DNA of 64,000 nt from Onchocerca volvulus. Its lineage: Eukaryota; Nematoda; Chromadorea; Rhabditida; Onchocercidae. Positions 26,701 to 40,008 of this stretch are shown here, in pieces. The stretch spans positions 5,084,001-5,148,000 of the forward strand of contig HG738137.1 in the NCBI GenBank assembly GCA_000499405.2. Direction: 5' to 3'. The notes beneath the pieces were generated by a model. The model was not told the origin of the DNA, did not search any database, and saw only the letters and a program-made list of their open reading frames with translations. Each line of letters begins with the position of its first letter. Within the stretch, counting starts at the first letter, position 1. Made by a program: the position numbers and the translations under genes.

Positions 26701-29700
26701 TTTTCATAGTTTTACTTACTTACAAGGACGGTTCACTTCTAATTATCCGTTCTCTAATTAACTTTACAGAAGCCTCTACTTCACGTCATAATCGTCATTG
26801 TCTCAATGTTGTTATATACATACTAGCTGGGAGAAATGTCCGCTTACTTACTTTTACCTATCACAGATGGGACAGGTGAAAAAAAACAGTAGGTGTGTCT
26901 AGATAAAAACACACATCCATTCGAATGCAACATTGAATCAAAATTTCAAAGCAATCGGTGAAGAACTTTTGGAGATTTAAAATCTTTTTGAACAACGAAA
27001 CATTCACATTTCTATTTATGTAGATCATCTTATTTTCTTCTTTTTTTTAAATGCTCACCTTATCACAACACACATCCGATGGAGAATTTTGAAATATACT
27101 GTTACATGGTAGAAATTATTAGTTCAGGAAATGAACAGAGATTGCTATGGATGTCAAATATGATATCAGTTCTATTAATGAATTATACTTTTTTACATTC
27201 AAAAAATTGGTTTGAACGAGTTTTTGGAGATTTGCCTAACTGTTTGGCCAATGGGAAATTATCAAATATTCCGAATTCTGGTGAAATCCGCTGATCATAA
27301 GACGTTTCGAGATAAATCTGAGCATCTGTTTATTAGATGGAGATAAATTAAATAACAAATTATTATAGAATAATTAATTCTTAATAAGGAATTTGTTATA
27401 AAAGTAACATGAAACGCCTAAGATCAAGTAATTTCAGTCATATTCTCATTTCCATGTCTTTTCTTAATTTCTAGATCCACTATTGAAGTTTTTTTTCCCT
27501 AAAATTTAGAGAATAATATCCAGATCTAGGATTCGAACTTATCAACACTTTCCCCAAGTTCTATACTTCATTGAATTGTGATCTATTGTAGTTTTCAGTG
27601 GTTTTCACTGAAAGGAATTTGATAAGCATTCAGTGCTTGCGATTCTCGTATAGATTATGGATTGGAACGAGAAGTTTTTCGAATATGAAAGTTTGGAAGT
27701 TTATTTCAATGATATGTGAAGAGCGAAAGTGGTATTGTAAGCAGTCCTTAGAAGATCATTACTTTAACTTTCTTTGATTTTTTGATTCCACTGGGCTTTT
27801 CTTATTTCGTGGAAAAATTTTAGAAATTTTATCGTCCAAATAGTGATGTGACTCATTTCAAACATTTCAAATGAAACCATACATATCTATTTGATTACAA
27901 TCTTTGATTTTTTTTTTTTCTTCCTTTTCCTTTGCCTCTAAGATACGACGAGTGAGGAGTGTTGTTGATAAAGGCCGTCTCTCTTGACATTATCATTATA
28001 CAATGGTTATTATCATTGTCGTTGTCGTTATCGTCATCTTTCTCGATGAATATCATTGAACTGAAAAAATATGAATGCATTTTCATGGGATCGAAGTACT
28101 TCTTTCTTTTCAACTTGACTATCTTGTAACGATTTAAAAACTTCTCTCTTTTTATTACAACTTTTTCGAATAGCTTGTGAAGAAGAGGACTTCAGTAAAA
28201 AAAGATTCAAAAAGATGGATCATAATTGCTTAGTAAATAAAAAGGAAAAAAACTGGAACTCAACACTAAATTACTTTTCTTATTTTTCACATTCAGTTTC
28301 GTAAATGAAAATTTCAAATTTTGGAAGGAAAAATAAAATAAGAAATGATAACAGTAAACTTTTCGGAGCTTTGGATGTTTTTCAAGTAAATATTTGAAGC
28401 ATAGCCTTTTCGGGCTGCTCTTTGGGCTTAGATAAAGGAATGAGGTTATCAAATATACTGTAAATATTGGACAACTTTTTAACTTGTTAAAGTTAAAAAG
28501 TTGATTTACGTAAGGAAAACCATCAAATATCATTGCTTCATGCTTTAAATAGTGTGCGTAGATTATGAGGATGAAATGTTTTTGTTAGTTTAGCCCAAGT
28601 AATGAAATCTCAGCATTATCATAACATTCTAACTAGTCATACATTGTACTGATGGTTCAAAGTAAAGCTTAAATTAATTCCTGAGAATTGGAGCTTGTTA
28701 ACATTGATTTACAGACAACTGTCCAAAAAAAAAAAAGTTCAGAATTTGAAATTGTTTCAGAATTTTAAAACATTTACCTAAAACATCCCATTTTTTCTGG
28801 GAAATTTGTTTTGAAATTATGTGTGAAATAGGAGATTTGTAGATTTTTTTCTATAGAAGGGAAAGAAATGTTCGTCTTTTTGAGTTAATGAATGAAATTT
28901 TTGTCAAAGATTACTTTGTTTTCTCAATAAATATTAATGTCTTAGCTAAGATCGAAGGATTCATCAGTTTGAAATATGATGCATTCTGTTTTTCTGAGAA
29001 GAGGAGCTTGGAGAAGGAAAAGTACGAAAAGGTGTAATGGAAATGGTTGAAGAAAGAGATGCTAGGCCTGGTAGTTAGCTATCAGGCCTAGCATCTCTTT
29101 TTGAAGACAGAAAAAATTTTGAATGCTCCATCCGTGAGAAATTAATTGCTCTGAGAGTTGATCTGAAATTTAATTCGAATTTTTCGGATTTTTCACGATT
29201 CATTCATATTGTTTAGAATGTCTAGGTATAGCAATTTTTTGATCTTCATGAGACTATTCATAATTTGCATGAGACTACTTTGATGCGGCCTAAGAGGGCT
29301 TGCGATGACACGTGTCTTCGGTTGTTTTAGTCGATTGATCTCGAGAAATTTTCGAAGAGTTCTATGAGAGAACCATCCAAATGCTACCCGTAGCTTTTGA
29401 GTTGGCTTGTTTCATTGAAATTCTTGTGGGACAGGAGAATTTCCGTATTTCTTTTCATTCTTAACATGAATACTTCAAAAATTGATGAAAAAGCCGAAAT
29501 TTTTTGTTTTAATCAGAATGAGCAAAAATATTATTCCTCAAAGAGATGGAGTGATGAGTAAGATCTAACAAGGGGACAGAGGTCACAAAGATCTAGCAAG
29601 GGGACAGAAGTCGCAAAGATCTGTTCGAAAACTTCAGCTGTTTCACCTTCAATCATCATTTCTACCAAAGTGAATAAATGAATGAGTCATTTTGCTAACA

Positions 29701-32700
29701 TACAACCGTCATAAATATCCATCCATCCTTTTCTCTCCTGAGATAGAGAGAGAAAGAGAGAGGAAAAGAAAAAAGGAGAAAAATTTCCACTAAATATTCT
29801 CTTTCTTACATCTCCAGCATTTCGCTTATTCATCTTTCTCCACCAACCACTAAATTCACGTTTTTTTACGTCTAACACACGCAACGAATCTGTGCTCTCA
29901 CTTTTAAGCTTGTTTTTTTACACTATCTGTAAAGAAACTTTGGATAATTTACCTGCTCAGTTGACATGTCATTTTGCAAGCCAGCTTTTAATCAAGTTAT
30001 ATTCTCCAAGATCAAAAATTTTAAAATCTGTAAGTATTAAAGCCACCAACATCGCCAAGATCAATTATATTAATCGTGATTCGATTCTGATCAATAATAC
30101 TACCCTACTTCAATTTTATATATTCTACGGTCACTTTTTGTAATTGATGATCATTTCTACCAAGACTAGCATTGGTACTCCTTTTCGCTGAATAAGAATG
30201 CCCCTGGATCATTTGAAACTTATGTTCCGCGATGCTCCTGTACCGTTTCCTTTGTACTTTTACAAGATATTCAAAGCAGTCAAACATTACTGCCATGTCA
30301 GATGAAAAGTTTTGTTTCGACAGTATTTACATACAAAAATAATCGATCTCAATTTGTGATGTATCTCACTAATAACACATTCAACGAACATTGAGAATGA
30401 TTAAAACAATTCTGCAGTTATTCATAAGTTCGAATTATTCAGACGCTTTGTTCATAAACACCAGGAGCTGATCAGCTGATCCTATTCCTATATCATTTAT
30501 TCCACCTTGGATCATTTTGTTTTTAATCCCATAATTGTATTCTTTAAAATATGCTACAAATTTTTCATCTAATTTATATGATAATCGCTAACATCACTAT
30601 CATTTTTGCATAGAGCAGTAATTTGTGAAATAAAATTAGACCGATCATAAGCTATCTTGAGACGGAAATGATCGAATACAAAGGTTTTTTGTTGTAGTAG
30701 TATGCTAAAGGAAATTTTTGTGTCACAAAGTTGTGCGTTCTAATGACTAACGAAGCAGAAATAAAAAACAATTGAAAAAAGTAATCAATTGCTGTGAAGA
30801 GATCAATTCGTGATCTATTTTCAAAACTTCGAAAAGTCAAGAGATAACTTTCAAGCGGTTCAAAATTAAGTATAAAATGCCAGTTTTGCCGTTTCAACTT
30901 CTCCTCGTTTTTCTTATCTGCTGTGAAAAAAATAACGTTTGGTGGAAATCTGTCTTTCATTTTTTGCACTATAGGATTAAATTTGTCTTGTCATATTTTA
31001 TCAAATAAAAACTGATTGATAATGATTGGCTCTATTAGCAGAATTAGCTTTATTTATTTTGATTCATCTATCTTTCGGAATCATAAAGATTGAATTCCAA
31101 ATTATTCTAGTTTGAAATGTCTCAGAGATTGGAATTTAACCTTTTGTTTTTCAATTTCTTGTGAGTATTTTCAGCTTTTTCGGTATGCAAGTACATTCTT
31201 ATCAGTTGAACTGAATTGAATTGAACTATGCTATCCATGCTGGAATATATTTATAAACAAAACTCGTTGACTAGAATTTCCTTTTCTTATTTTGAATTAT
31301 TGCGAAATTTTGCTTTCGTTGGTGCATTTCTGACTATAACACTATCGCATTTGTTATTTTGCGAATAGATTCTTGAGAATTCCATAAAATTCAGAAATCA
31401 AACTTGATACCTTAGAAATAATGAAGTTTTAGTCGCACCTGCTTATGATTTAAAAAATGAGAATTGTAAAGCACAGAAAGAATTATTTGCCCTGAAATAT
31501 AATTTATTGAAGGGGTCAGAGGTCGACACATTCATTTTTATATCCGTGAGAAAGCATTTTGTTGTGCTGAAACCTTACAGTCATCCATTTATTGTTCAGC
31601 TTTCTTATTCCGCTCATTCATTCATTCGTTCATTCACTCCTTCATCGGTCGTTTGGGATCGAAGAGATAGGATTCGAGTATTGCCTTACTTTTCCTAACT
31701 TTGCAAGACTGATTCAGCCGGAATTGGTCGATTTGATGTTGACATAAGTGTTGTTCTCAGTGATTCTAACCCGATCGAAAGTCTGAGTAATCAAATAACC
31801 AAACCACCATCTTATGGCACAACTCTAGGCAAAAGTCTTTGTTTTGCAACAGTATGAATCATCACGACGTCGTCGAATGTGTGTTTTCGCGTTTCGTTTT
31901 GCCACTTTCAGTGGTCGTATTTTCCTTGCAATTCAAATCGACTAGCTTTTTTCTGAATTTCGTAAATTTCCCGATGATTCGGAAATGAATAGTAAAATTA
32001 ATTGTTAATGTATAGCAGTAGTTAGGAATTCATTGCTTCCAACTCGAAATTAGTAGGGACATATAAAAAATTTCTTGTGTTTAGAGCTGTTATGCTAATT
32101 TTTTAGCAATTTTTTTTCAGAAATATTTCTTGAAATTTATTATTTTTTGCTGATTAATTTTGTCTCTTCACTTGTCATTTCTCTTTCAATGTCAGAGATT
32201 TATGTGAATTGCTTTACGCCTTATTTAAATATAAATTTTTGTATTGTCGGAAAAACTAAAATTTATAAGTTGTTTGTATTTCGCTATTTGATTCTTTCCG
32301 TTCTGTCTGATTTAATGAATATTATTAAAAATTTTTTATAAGCATTGTTTTTGACAAAAAACAGGATTTGCGGCTTAAGACTTGTCGACATCTAGACTTT
32401 ACTTGTCTGTATTATCACAAATTCTTGGAGAAATGGAATAGTATGTTACAGTAATTTTAATACTTTACCTGATGGTTTGTTGCTTCGATTCTGAGTGATT
32501 CTGTTGCTTCAGTTGACGGTATTTGTTTAGAAGGATTTCGCTGCATTCATCAGATATGTTTTGAGTGGTCCTTCAAGATGAAAAACTTGCAGGTGGTAAA
32601 ATGGCTTTAGAATTAGATACAGCAACAACAGCATCTGTGAATGGCAGTAACAATGACAACAACGGTAACACAATTGGTATGGTAGTTAAAACAAGTAATA

Positions 32701-35700
32701 ATCATTCGCCGAGCAGTAACGATTCCGGATTTCACAGTGATCAGTTACAGCAGCATCAGCAGTCTAGGACACAACGAACCATATCCAGAAATCGTGGTAA
32801 TATCAAACATAAGCCAACTTATGTGAGCGTATTTGCTTCTGATCCAGACAATTCCAGTTCACTGTTTGATCAATTTGATCGACGTTTCGCCGCCAAGTAT
32901 CGGTTTGAAATATTTTTGTTAGGAAGAATTTATTGGAAGCCAAAACAAACATAAGATCGTCTTATTTTCGAATTTGATTGAATTTAAATACGCTGTTGAT
33001 CGCAGTTTCATTAAGCGATCGATCACACGTGTTATTTTTGCAAGAAATTGTTTATCAAGAAACTAAAAGTAGTAGATTCTATGTCTTAACTTGTTACTTT
33101 TTGTTATTCCAACAATCTTCAAATTATTTTAGTCAATTCTATTGCTCACAAATTAATTTTTTTCAGTCGACCGAACTTTCTTAAGGGTACGCTTCATCTT
33201 CCCATGGGTAATGAAGAAACATGCTCTATTCCATCGATCGCGATCCCGTTAATAATGCCTTCCAAACAATCAATATCGCCGTCATTCATGAGTATCAGTG
33301 CTTCTTCAGATCCCACAGTTCATCCAGAAAGCTCGAAACAAGTATATCTGAATAAACAGAAAGATTTCTCAACATCTTCTGCAAATAATTTCCAGCAGGA
33401 GCAGGAACTTCAACCTCCTCGTTCAACTACGCTTTCAGAAGCTTCATCGTTTCAAAAGCTGCATGATGCAACAACATCTTTCAATATTCTTTCATCGAAT
33501 GGGATATCGAATTCAAATCAATCAACACTTGAAACTTCAGAACAAAAGATTTACAAATATGCTCATCCGAAAATTGAAATGCAGAAGAATATGTCATACA
33601 TTAGCGAGCAGGAAGATGAAAAATCAAAAACATCGATGAGAGAATCGCTAAATGATCTCTATTCAAAATTTCAGAAAAATTCACCGATAGAATCGAAGGA
33701 ATTTTATGTAACTTTGACAAAGTCAATGGATCTTCCTACAACAAAGTTACCAAATGTTAATTCATCAGAGCCAAAAAGAATAGTGGAAGCATTGGACACC
33801 TGTGAGCAATATAAAACTAAAAAACTGCATGATGAGAGGGTCACCATGGAGCAGTCATCTACCCATGAGATGTAAATTTTAATTTTATAAGTTCTTAGCT
33901 ATATGCGTCTTCTTGAATTTTTTAAATAAAGAATGCTCTGCACGTAACAAATCCTTTTATTCATATTTAAAAATCTCTTGGTTTAATTTAAAGCAGTATC
34001 CAACCAAAATTTGGATATTTTGCAGATTGACAATTTATTATTCAACTATTCAGTTCGTTGGTTTCTGTCACTTTCCCATTATCCACATGAATGGGAGTTA
34101 TAACTTTCGTTTAATTATTGAATTGTTTCGAAAAATTGGGAATTGCAAATTATTGATAATCAGCGGATTTTGTTATATGAATTTTTCTGTTTTCTAGATA
34201 CCGATTATCGTCTGATTCTGTTGTCGAGTCGCTGCCAGAGAATATACCGGCAGAATCTGGGATTGCTTCATCTCTGCAATCACTTACTAGACCTCAAGAA
34301 ATACCAGTATCAGAATTTTTCGCTTCTAAAGCTACTTCGCGATATGGTCAAGAAAGTTATAATACTAACCTGGAAGAACCTTTACTTCAGACTCTGTCTC
34401 GTAACCTGGAATCTGGAATGACTTCGCAAGAAAAACTGGAAAGTCAACTGGTAAAAGCCGAGCAATTTATTGGCTGTCATGAAAGTTCGGAGTCATTTGA
34501 ACCTAGTACTATAAAATCTAAGGATACTTTGAATGCAGAAACATACTCGGATAACGGGAAAAATCGCTTTGTTTCGTTTGTTCCTTCTACAAAACTCAAC
34601 CAAATTATCCTTCGAAGGCCTGATTCGTTGAGAAATCTCGATGATAGCGGTTTGTTTTTTGCAGTTTTCATGTGAAAACAGCATATATTATGGCTTGTCT
34701 CAAGTAATTTCAAAATCTCACATTTATGTTAGTGAATAAATCCATAGAAAACCATTCGTTTACGGTATCGAATATTATCTCACCCTTTTTCTGTGGTATC
34801 AAATAATCAAAATTTGGAATAACATTTAAATACGATTTTAATTCTTGGAAGCCGGAATTTAACTCCGTGAAACTAATTCTTATTAGGCCATCAGAAGCGC
34901 CGAATGAAAATAAATTTAACTCTCTTCATTATACGAAACACTGAATGATACTGCCAGAATTTCAAGCTATTTGATGAAAGATGAAGGTGTAATCGATTTC
35001 ATTATCCTGCATCAATGAAAATTAAAATTTCATTTGCTATGTTGAACATGTGGTCTTCGAAGAATAGTGCTGTATCTGTTTCAGAAAAGTCCACTTCATC
35101 TGTGCTTGAGAAATCTGCACCAAACATTCCCACTGAACCCATACCTCCCCCACGAGAAAATTCTGCTATATCGATTTCGAAGAGACCCGAATATTCTCGT
35201 GCAAATGACCGGCCGGTTTCCACAAACGAATTTCAAAGTACCACATCATCAAATGAAAAGTTCAGGAAACCAATAGTGCCAGTTGCTCCACGACGTGCCA
35301 AAGACGATAATAAATCGATTCCATTTAATAAACTTATTGAAAAGGCAACTTTTGCTTTCCTTTTATTTTTAAAAATAAAAATGAGCATTTGCTATTGAAA
35401 TCAATGGGTTGGATTAGTCACTAATATACTAAGAAGAATCTTTCATGCAAAATTGCGAGTGTGTGAAATTTCTTCATGATTCTGCCTTAACATAATTATT
35501 TATAATTATTATGTTGATAATTGATTTGGCCGTGATCCTTCCATGGAGATATTTTCATTTAAAATTTGGTTGAGATTATGATTTCTTCTCTGTTTTCAGC
35601 TAATTTGTTATTTCTATCATCCATTTTTGATTAATTAAAAATAAGTTATTGCAGTTCACAAAAGCAGATAATGGTGCGGTCCCAATACCAAAGACATTCC

Positions 35701-38647
35701 AGAGTGTTGCCAGCGTTGCTAATTCGACCAAGTCTACTACGATGAGAAGCAATAATAGTAATAGTGTTCCGAAAACTACAACACTAAATTTGCCCACCTC
35801 AAAGGATATTTCATTTAATGGCAAAATCATCAGCGATAAATTTACTGGGAAAAATTCAGCCGAAACTTCAAGAAATAAATTTTCGACCGCTGAAAATGCA
35901 CCTGTTTTGCGAGCCGAAAATTTGTTTGCAAAAGTGAGAAAATCCTTTAAAAAGATAATTCTTTTAGAAAAATAAATTATTTGTACATTTCATTCTCTCA
36001 TGTTTTATTGAAGCGGGATGGAAATGACAGAAAATGAATAATACTGGAAGAGCTTGGAATAAGTTAAGAAGCACGTAATATTGGAAATTGAGAAAAAATG
36101 GCCACAACTAATAATTCATGAAACAAAAACTTCAAGTTTTGAGTAATAAAATGATGGAAAATCCGATTAAAAGACTTGAAATGATAACATCTATTATTAT
36201 AATTATGATTTTTTTTCATCATGAATCTCATCATCTTCACATCTAACGGTTGTCAGGTATACATTTTATGATGTCAATTATAATATTGTTTGTCTTAAAC
36301 ATTTATTCAGTCATGATTTTTTAAAACTATTAGACATACGAGTTCATCACACCAATATAATTCTTTATAGACTGCAGAACCTCTTCCACTGATCTTAGCA
36401 TCTCAAAATACTGCGAAGAAATCCATTTCCACTAGCGAAGAAAATATCAAAGTGAAAAAATTTTCGAATGCTGTACGACAGTCTGAAAAAGTTGAGAGAA
36501 AGTCTTCAGTTATAACGAAGCAGAAGGAATCTCTGGAAGTGTGTTCATCCATGACGAAAAAAGAGTCGAATGCAAGAATGCATTCATGTCTATCAGAAAC
36601 AGGATCTTCTATGGAGGTTAATGTGAAAGGTTCAGGAATGGTTTCGTTCATTTGTTTAGTTTTCTGATCGAGAATTCCACAGTCGATCTATGTAGAGTTT
36701 TCTAGGACTACATAAGAACATTTATATTCTTTGATGGTGAAAGAGGCATTTCTATGTCTTTTAAAAATTAGTAGTTGAAGGACTCGACTTCTCACGCTTC
36801 GATAACATAACAGATGATGACGTGGTCGGAAAATCGCTCGAAGCAAATGAAAGTGAGCAAACAGCGTCTCAAATAGTTAAAACGGTTACATCAAATACTG
36901 AATTGCATAAGCAAGGACAACCATCTGAAGTGGAGGTAATATTTGAGGATTTCTAACCGTCTTATTGATTATTTTGCACCTTCACAGGCAGGGATTTATT
37001 CCAAAAAAAAAGGTATATTTACGAAAGATCAACAGTATTTTTTCTTTTGTCGACCGCCTATCTGTTTATTAATCTGATATTTTGCCGCTTTAGTGTTTTG
37101 AAGTTTTAATGCGAATTTGCGCTTAACTGTAATTTTAAAGTTCCAGAGAAATGTGTCTAATCTATTTTTTTTCTTTTTTTTTTATAGAAACAAATAATTT
37201 TAAAGCATTTATATCATTTTTACGATTTTATTTATAATTTCTGTAGAAATCGATATTTCTTCCTTTACTTGACGTCGTTGAAGTATTTCAGTTAATAGAA
37301 TGCAAAAGTCTATTAGATGAAAAATTTGCTGATTACGATATTTTGAAAGTAGTACTGAAAAGGTCGGCAAATAATCTCGAAGGTTCAGTTGGTGTAATTC
37401 TGAGTTCGGCAGCTTCCGGCGACCAGTATATCAGTGTGAGTATTCAACTTAATTGACTGGCATGAAATTAATTGATTGAACGATCAATTAATTAATTGTG
37501 TGGAGACAGTCAATCAATGATTTTACTTATGTTTAGGTGCAAAGAGTGATATCAGGCAGTATTGCGGATCGAAGCGATCTTATCGAGAAAGGCGATCGTG
37601 TTTTTTTCGTGCAAGGTTACTCGACAAAACAGGTCAAATAGTCAAATAATTCTCTATTGCTGATTTTTCGCATTATTAGAGATTTTTCCAGTGTAGCTGA
37701 AATTGGTCTTTGGTATTAAAATGTTCCGGACACAAAATGCAATTTCTTATATATCAGATTTGAAGAGTGTTTTGAGTTGCTTATCGCGCAAATCTTTGAA
37801 TTGGTTTCTTATCACACGCTATTGCTACCAGTTACTTTTTATTCCAGATGTCAGCTGCAGATGCACGAACCTTAATCAAACAAAAGACTGAACACGTTGT
37901 TTTCGTACTTGGACGATTAAAGACAAAATCAGGTGACGTGCCAGCTAAGCCTGCCAAATTTGTTTCCAACGGTAAAATCGTTTGAATGCTTGTTTATGTC
38001 TTGTTAAAATCAATGAGCTTCTTAAGGGATGAACAATCTCTTTGCGGGTTGGTAGTAGTTAATAAATTAAAAACGTGCAGGGAAAGAAAACGGTATTTTT
38101 TCTTCTCAAATAGGTTTTTTTTTTTTTTTTGGTTAAGCTATTGCCGATCCTGATCTATTCAATTATTCAACGGATTCCGAGGAAGTGGTGCTCACAAAAG
38201 GTAATCTTGGTGTGGGTTTGGCGCTGGATGGTGGCCGTGGGTCAGTATTCGGCGATCGACCAATTGTCGTCAAAAGGGTTTTTGAAGGTAAGTTACTTAC
38301 TATTCACCATAGAACGATATGCTTCAGAATGTTTCATCTAGAAAAATAATACAAAATCTATAACTTATTAATTCTCTTTGGAGAAAGAATTAACATAATT
38401 TCAATTTTTTAACATTATCATTAATGAAGTCATGAATTTGCTAACGTTAATAAAAATGATCTAACTCACTTTTAACTCATTTCTAGGTGGTTCTGCAGCG
38501 CGTAGCGGTCGTATAAAAGTTGGTGACCAAGTGATTACAATTGATGGCATCGATGTGAGAGGTATGAGTTATCTAGAAGCAACGAAAACGCTCCGATCAC
38601 GTCCAGAAGGACCATTAAAGCTAGTTATACTTCGGCGTTTGCAATAG
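17747..38647 (+). CDS. Four-PDZ protein of the pro-IL-16/PDZD2 type
   Basis: Eighteen frame-consistent exons: 17747-17960, 18579-18765, 19755-19881, 23778-23914, 24355-24540, 24750-24823, 32593-32896, 33167-33871, 34198-34649, 35085-35344, 35655-35933, 36371-36629, 36775-36935, 37247-37435, 37537-37632, 37848-37971, 38138-38287, 38487-38647. They total 4065 bases, 1354 residues. PDZ1 (about 34-115) has PLGFSIVGG and [15 protein letters not shown]2 (about 195-280) has LGLGIAIE and [16 protein letters not shown]3 (about 1143-1235) has [13 protein letters not shown]4 (1266-end) has [13 protein letters not shown] and [15 protein letters not shown], closest in my memory to the last PDZ of IL-16. 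The roughly 800-residue middle is Ser/Asn/Thr-rich and probably disordered, with proline motifs such as IPPPRE. It is probably a scaffold protein. The first ATG follows an in-frame stop, but earlier non-coding exons are possible. The exon 10 donor is uncertain (GC at 35345 or GT at 35282). Confidence 0.85.
19755..19881 (+). other. Cys-rich linker exon of the PDZ gene
   Basis: Exon 3 of the PDZ gene. It joins exons 2 and 4 in frame and encodes a short basic, cysteine-bearing segment (DKCQDTKKC and [16 protein letters not shown]) between PDZ1 and PDZ2. It has a TTTTTCAG acceptor and a GTAAGT donor. I know of no PDZ family member with this insert. Confidence 0.65.
19882..23777 (+). other. Intron 3 of the PDZ gene (3.9 kb)
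   Basis: No further exon recognised. It contains a perfect DR1 motif at 23436-23448 and an 18-base direct repeat (ATCTTTGTGATAATCCGA) at 23645-23662 and 23676-23693. Confidence 0.6.
23436..23448 (+). promoter_or_regulatory. DR1 nuclear-receptor-type motif
   Basis: AGGTCA, one base, AGGTCA: a perfect direct repeat with spacing 1, the classical RXR/HNF4-type site. It lies in PDZ-gene intron 3, 330 bases before exon 4. Function is unproven; a chance match is possible in a window this size but not frequent. Confidence 0.3.
29053..29100. repeat. Perfect 18-bp hairpin with a 12-base loop
   Basis: Left arm AAAGAGATGCTAGGCCTG at 29053-29070, loop 29071-29082, right arm its exact reverse complement at 29083-29100. 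A further G-T and A-T pair could extend the stem. It is unusually GC-containing for this intron. No poly-T tail or conserved miRNA seed was recognised. Confidence 0.85.
29561..29623. repeat. 28-bp tandem repeat, 2.25 copies
   Basis: Units at 29561-29588 and 29589-29616 share AGATCTA, CAAGGGGACAGA and GTC, followed by a partial third copy AGATCTG. Two or three bases differ between copies. Intronic. Confidence 0.8.
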
Positions 38648-40008
38648 AATTATGTATAATTCTCGTTCACTCTGCTCAAATTTAATTGATGCAATAAAAT
38701 TTCATTCTGCAGTGTACCCGAAGTGTTTCGGTATGCAAGGAAGAATAGTTAATTAATCTATTTTGCGAATCACTTGGTGTTGCGTGAGTTTGGACATCTC
38801 AGTCCTTTAAATTAGAGCTGTCCTCTCGTGATTTTAATCGAAGTTATGAGTCCACTCCATAAGAATGCAAATTCTTGAATATTTTTCGGACTTGTCTTGC
38901 CTCTCATTGAAGCTGTAACTGCAAGATCCTTATGCTTCAAATTAATTTTCATTTGGGCGGTAGACGAATGCTTTTGAAATATTATTTATCAGGGTTAATT
39001 CCATTGTAGCTTATTTGATTATTGATAGATTTGCACGTCTTATACATTTAAATGCTTTCGATGATGGATAAAATCCTTAATATTACGGAGTTCTGTTAAG
39101 AGAGACTAAATGATTATTTGCCCTTACTTATGAATTTTGACGAAAGAATAAAGCAAACTTGATGCAATCCAGTCCCTGTTTATCCAAGCCGAAATGTGTG
39201 TAAATGATACTTCTTTTGTGAAAATAGTTTCTGCAATTTTTCTGAGAGGCGGTCATCATTTGATTCAAGTTTCTCGAACTTTTTTGGTTAATTCCTTCAC
39301 ACAGTACGTTTTGTTGAGAAAATGATTCACAATTGAGAAATATTTTTATTCATCAGTACGGTTATCACTGGGACGATATTGCTAGATTTTTACAAAAAAG
39401 GTGAGTTTAAACTAGGAAAAAGAGATAAAAAATGAATTCCTTACAATTACCAATAAAATTAGTTACAAAGCCTGAAATAAATATGCGAACGTTGTTGATT
39501 AGACTCTTTCAATGATGGTGGTACTGCCTGATTGAGATTTTATCACAACATTTTATAAAGTATCATGATCTAAATCAGATCTCAGCAAATACAATTTCAT
39601 AAATGATAATTATTATTCAGCAGCAAGCAAGAAACAAGGGTCAGAATATGTATGAAGATGCTATATATAGACATAATGAATTCAAAAAGTCTGAAAAACA
39701 ATTTATTAATGTGTATGTATTATTAAAAGATAGAGAATTAATATGGTAGGAAGAGTATGACATGTCTGAAATCTAGTGTAAAGATCGTTTTTACTTTTCG
39801 AAGAATTCGCAAAGTTCCTTTCCCCTAAACATGATTCGATGCAGTATTAAATCTTTGAATAAAACTGTAATTTTTGAAAAGTATTCCGCAAAGTTGAATA
39901 AGAAATAGATCAGAATTAACCCAGCTTCACAATGATAGCATAAACATTGCTTTTGATATGAAGAAATATTTACAGGAATTGGAGACAAATGTTAGGTTAT
40001 AACAGTAT
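38648..40008. other. Convergent intergenic region, PDZ gene / ZIP gene
   Basis: 1.36 kb between the two stop codons, holding both 3' UTRs. No coding exon or structured RNA recognised. Confidence 0.6.
38693..38698 (+). terminator. Poly(A) signal of the PDZ gene
   Basis: AATAAA lies 45 bases downstream of the TAG stop at 38645-38647, a typical nematode position. Confidence 0.65.

Larger units (their letters stand above)
24824..32592 (+). other. Intron 6 of the PDZ gene (7.8 kb)
   Basis: The longest intron in the window. Phase 1 on both sides (codon G|GT) supports joining exon 6 to exon 7. No coding exon recognised inside. It holds a perfect 18-bp hairpin at 29053-29100, a 28-bp tandem repeat at 29561-29623, an 11-bp hairpin at 28473-28502 and a TTCA microsatellite at about 31614-31637. 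It could also carry an internal promoter for a shorter isoform starting at the ATG at 32602. Confidence 0.6.

Noticed and set aside
27524..27545. tRNA-like T-loop (TTCGAAT on the minus strand)
   Set aside because: The flanking bases do not form a T stem, and no D arm, anticodon arm or acceptor stem can be folded around it.
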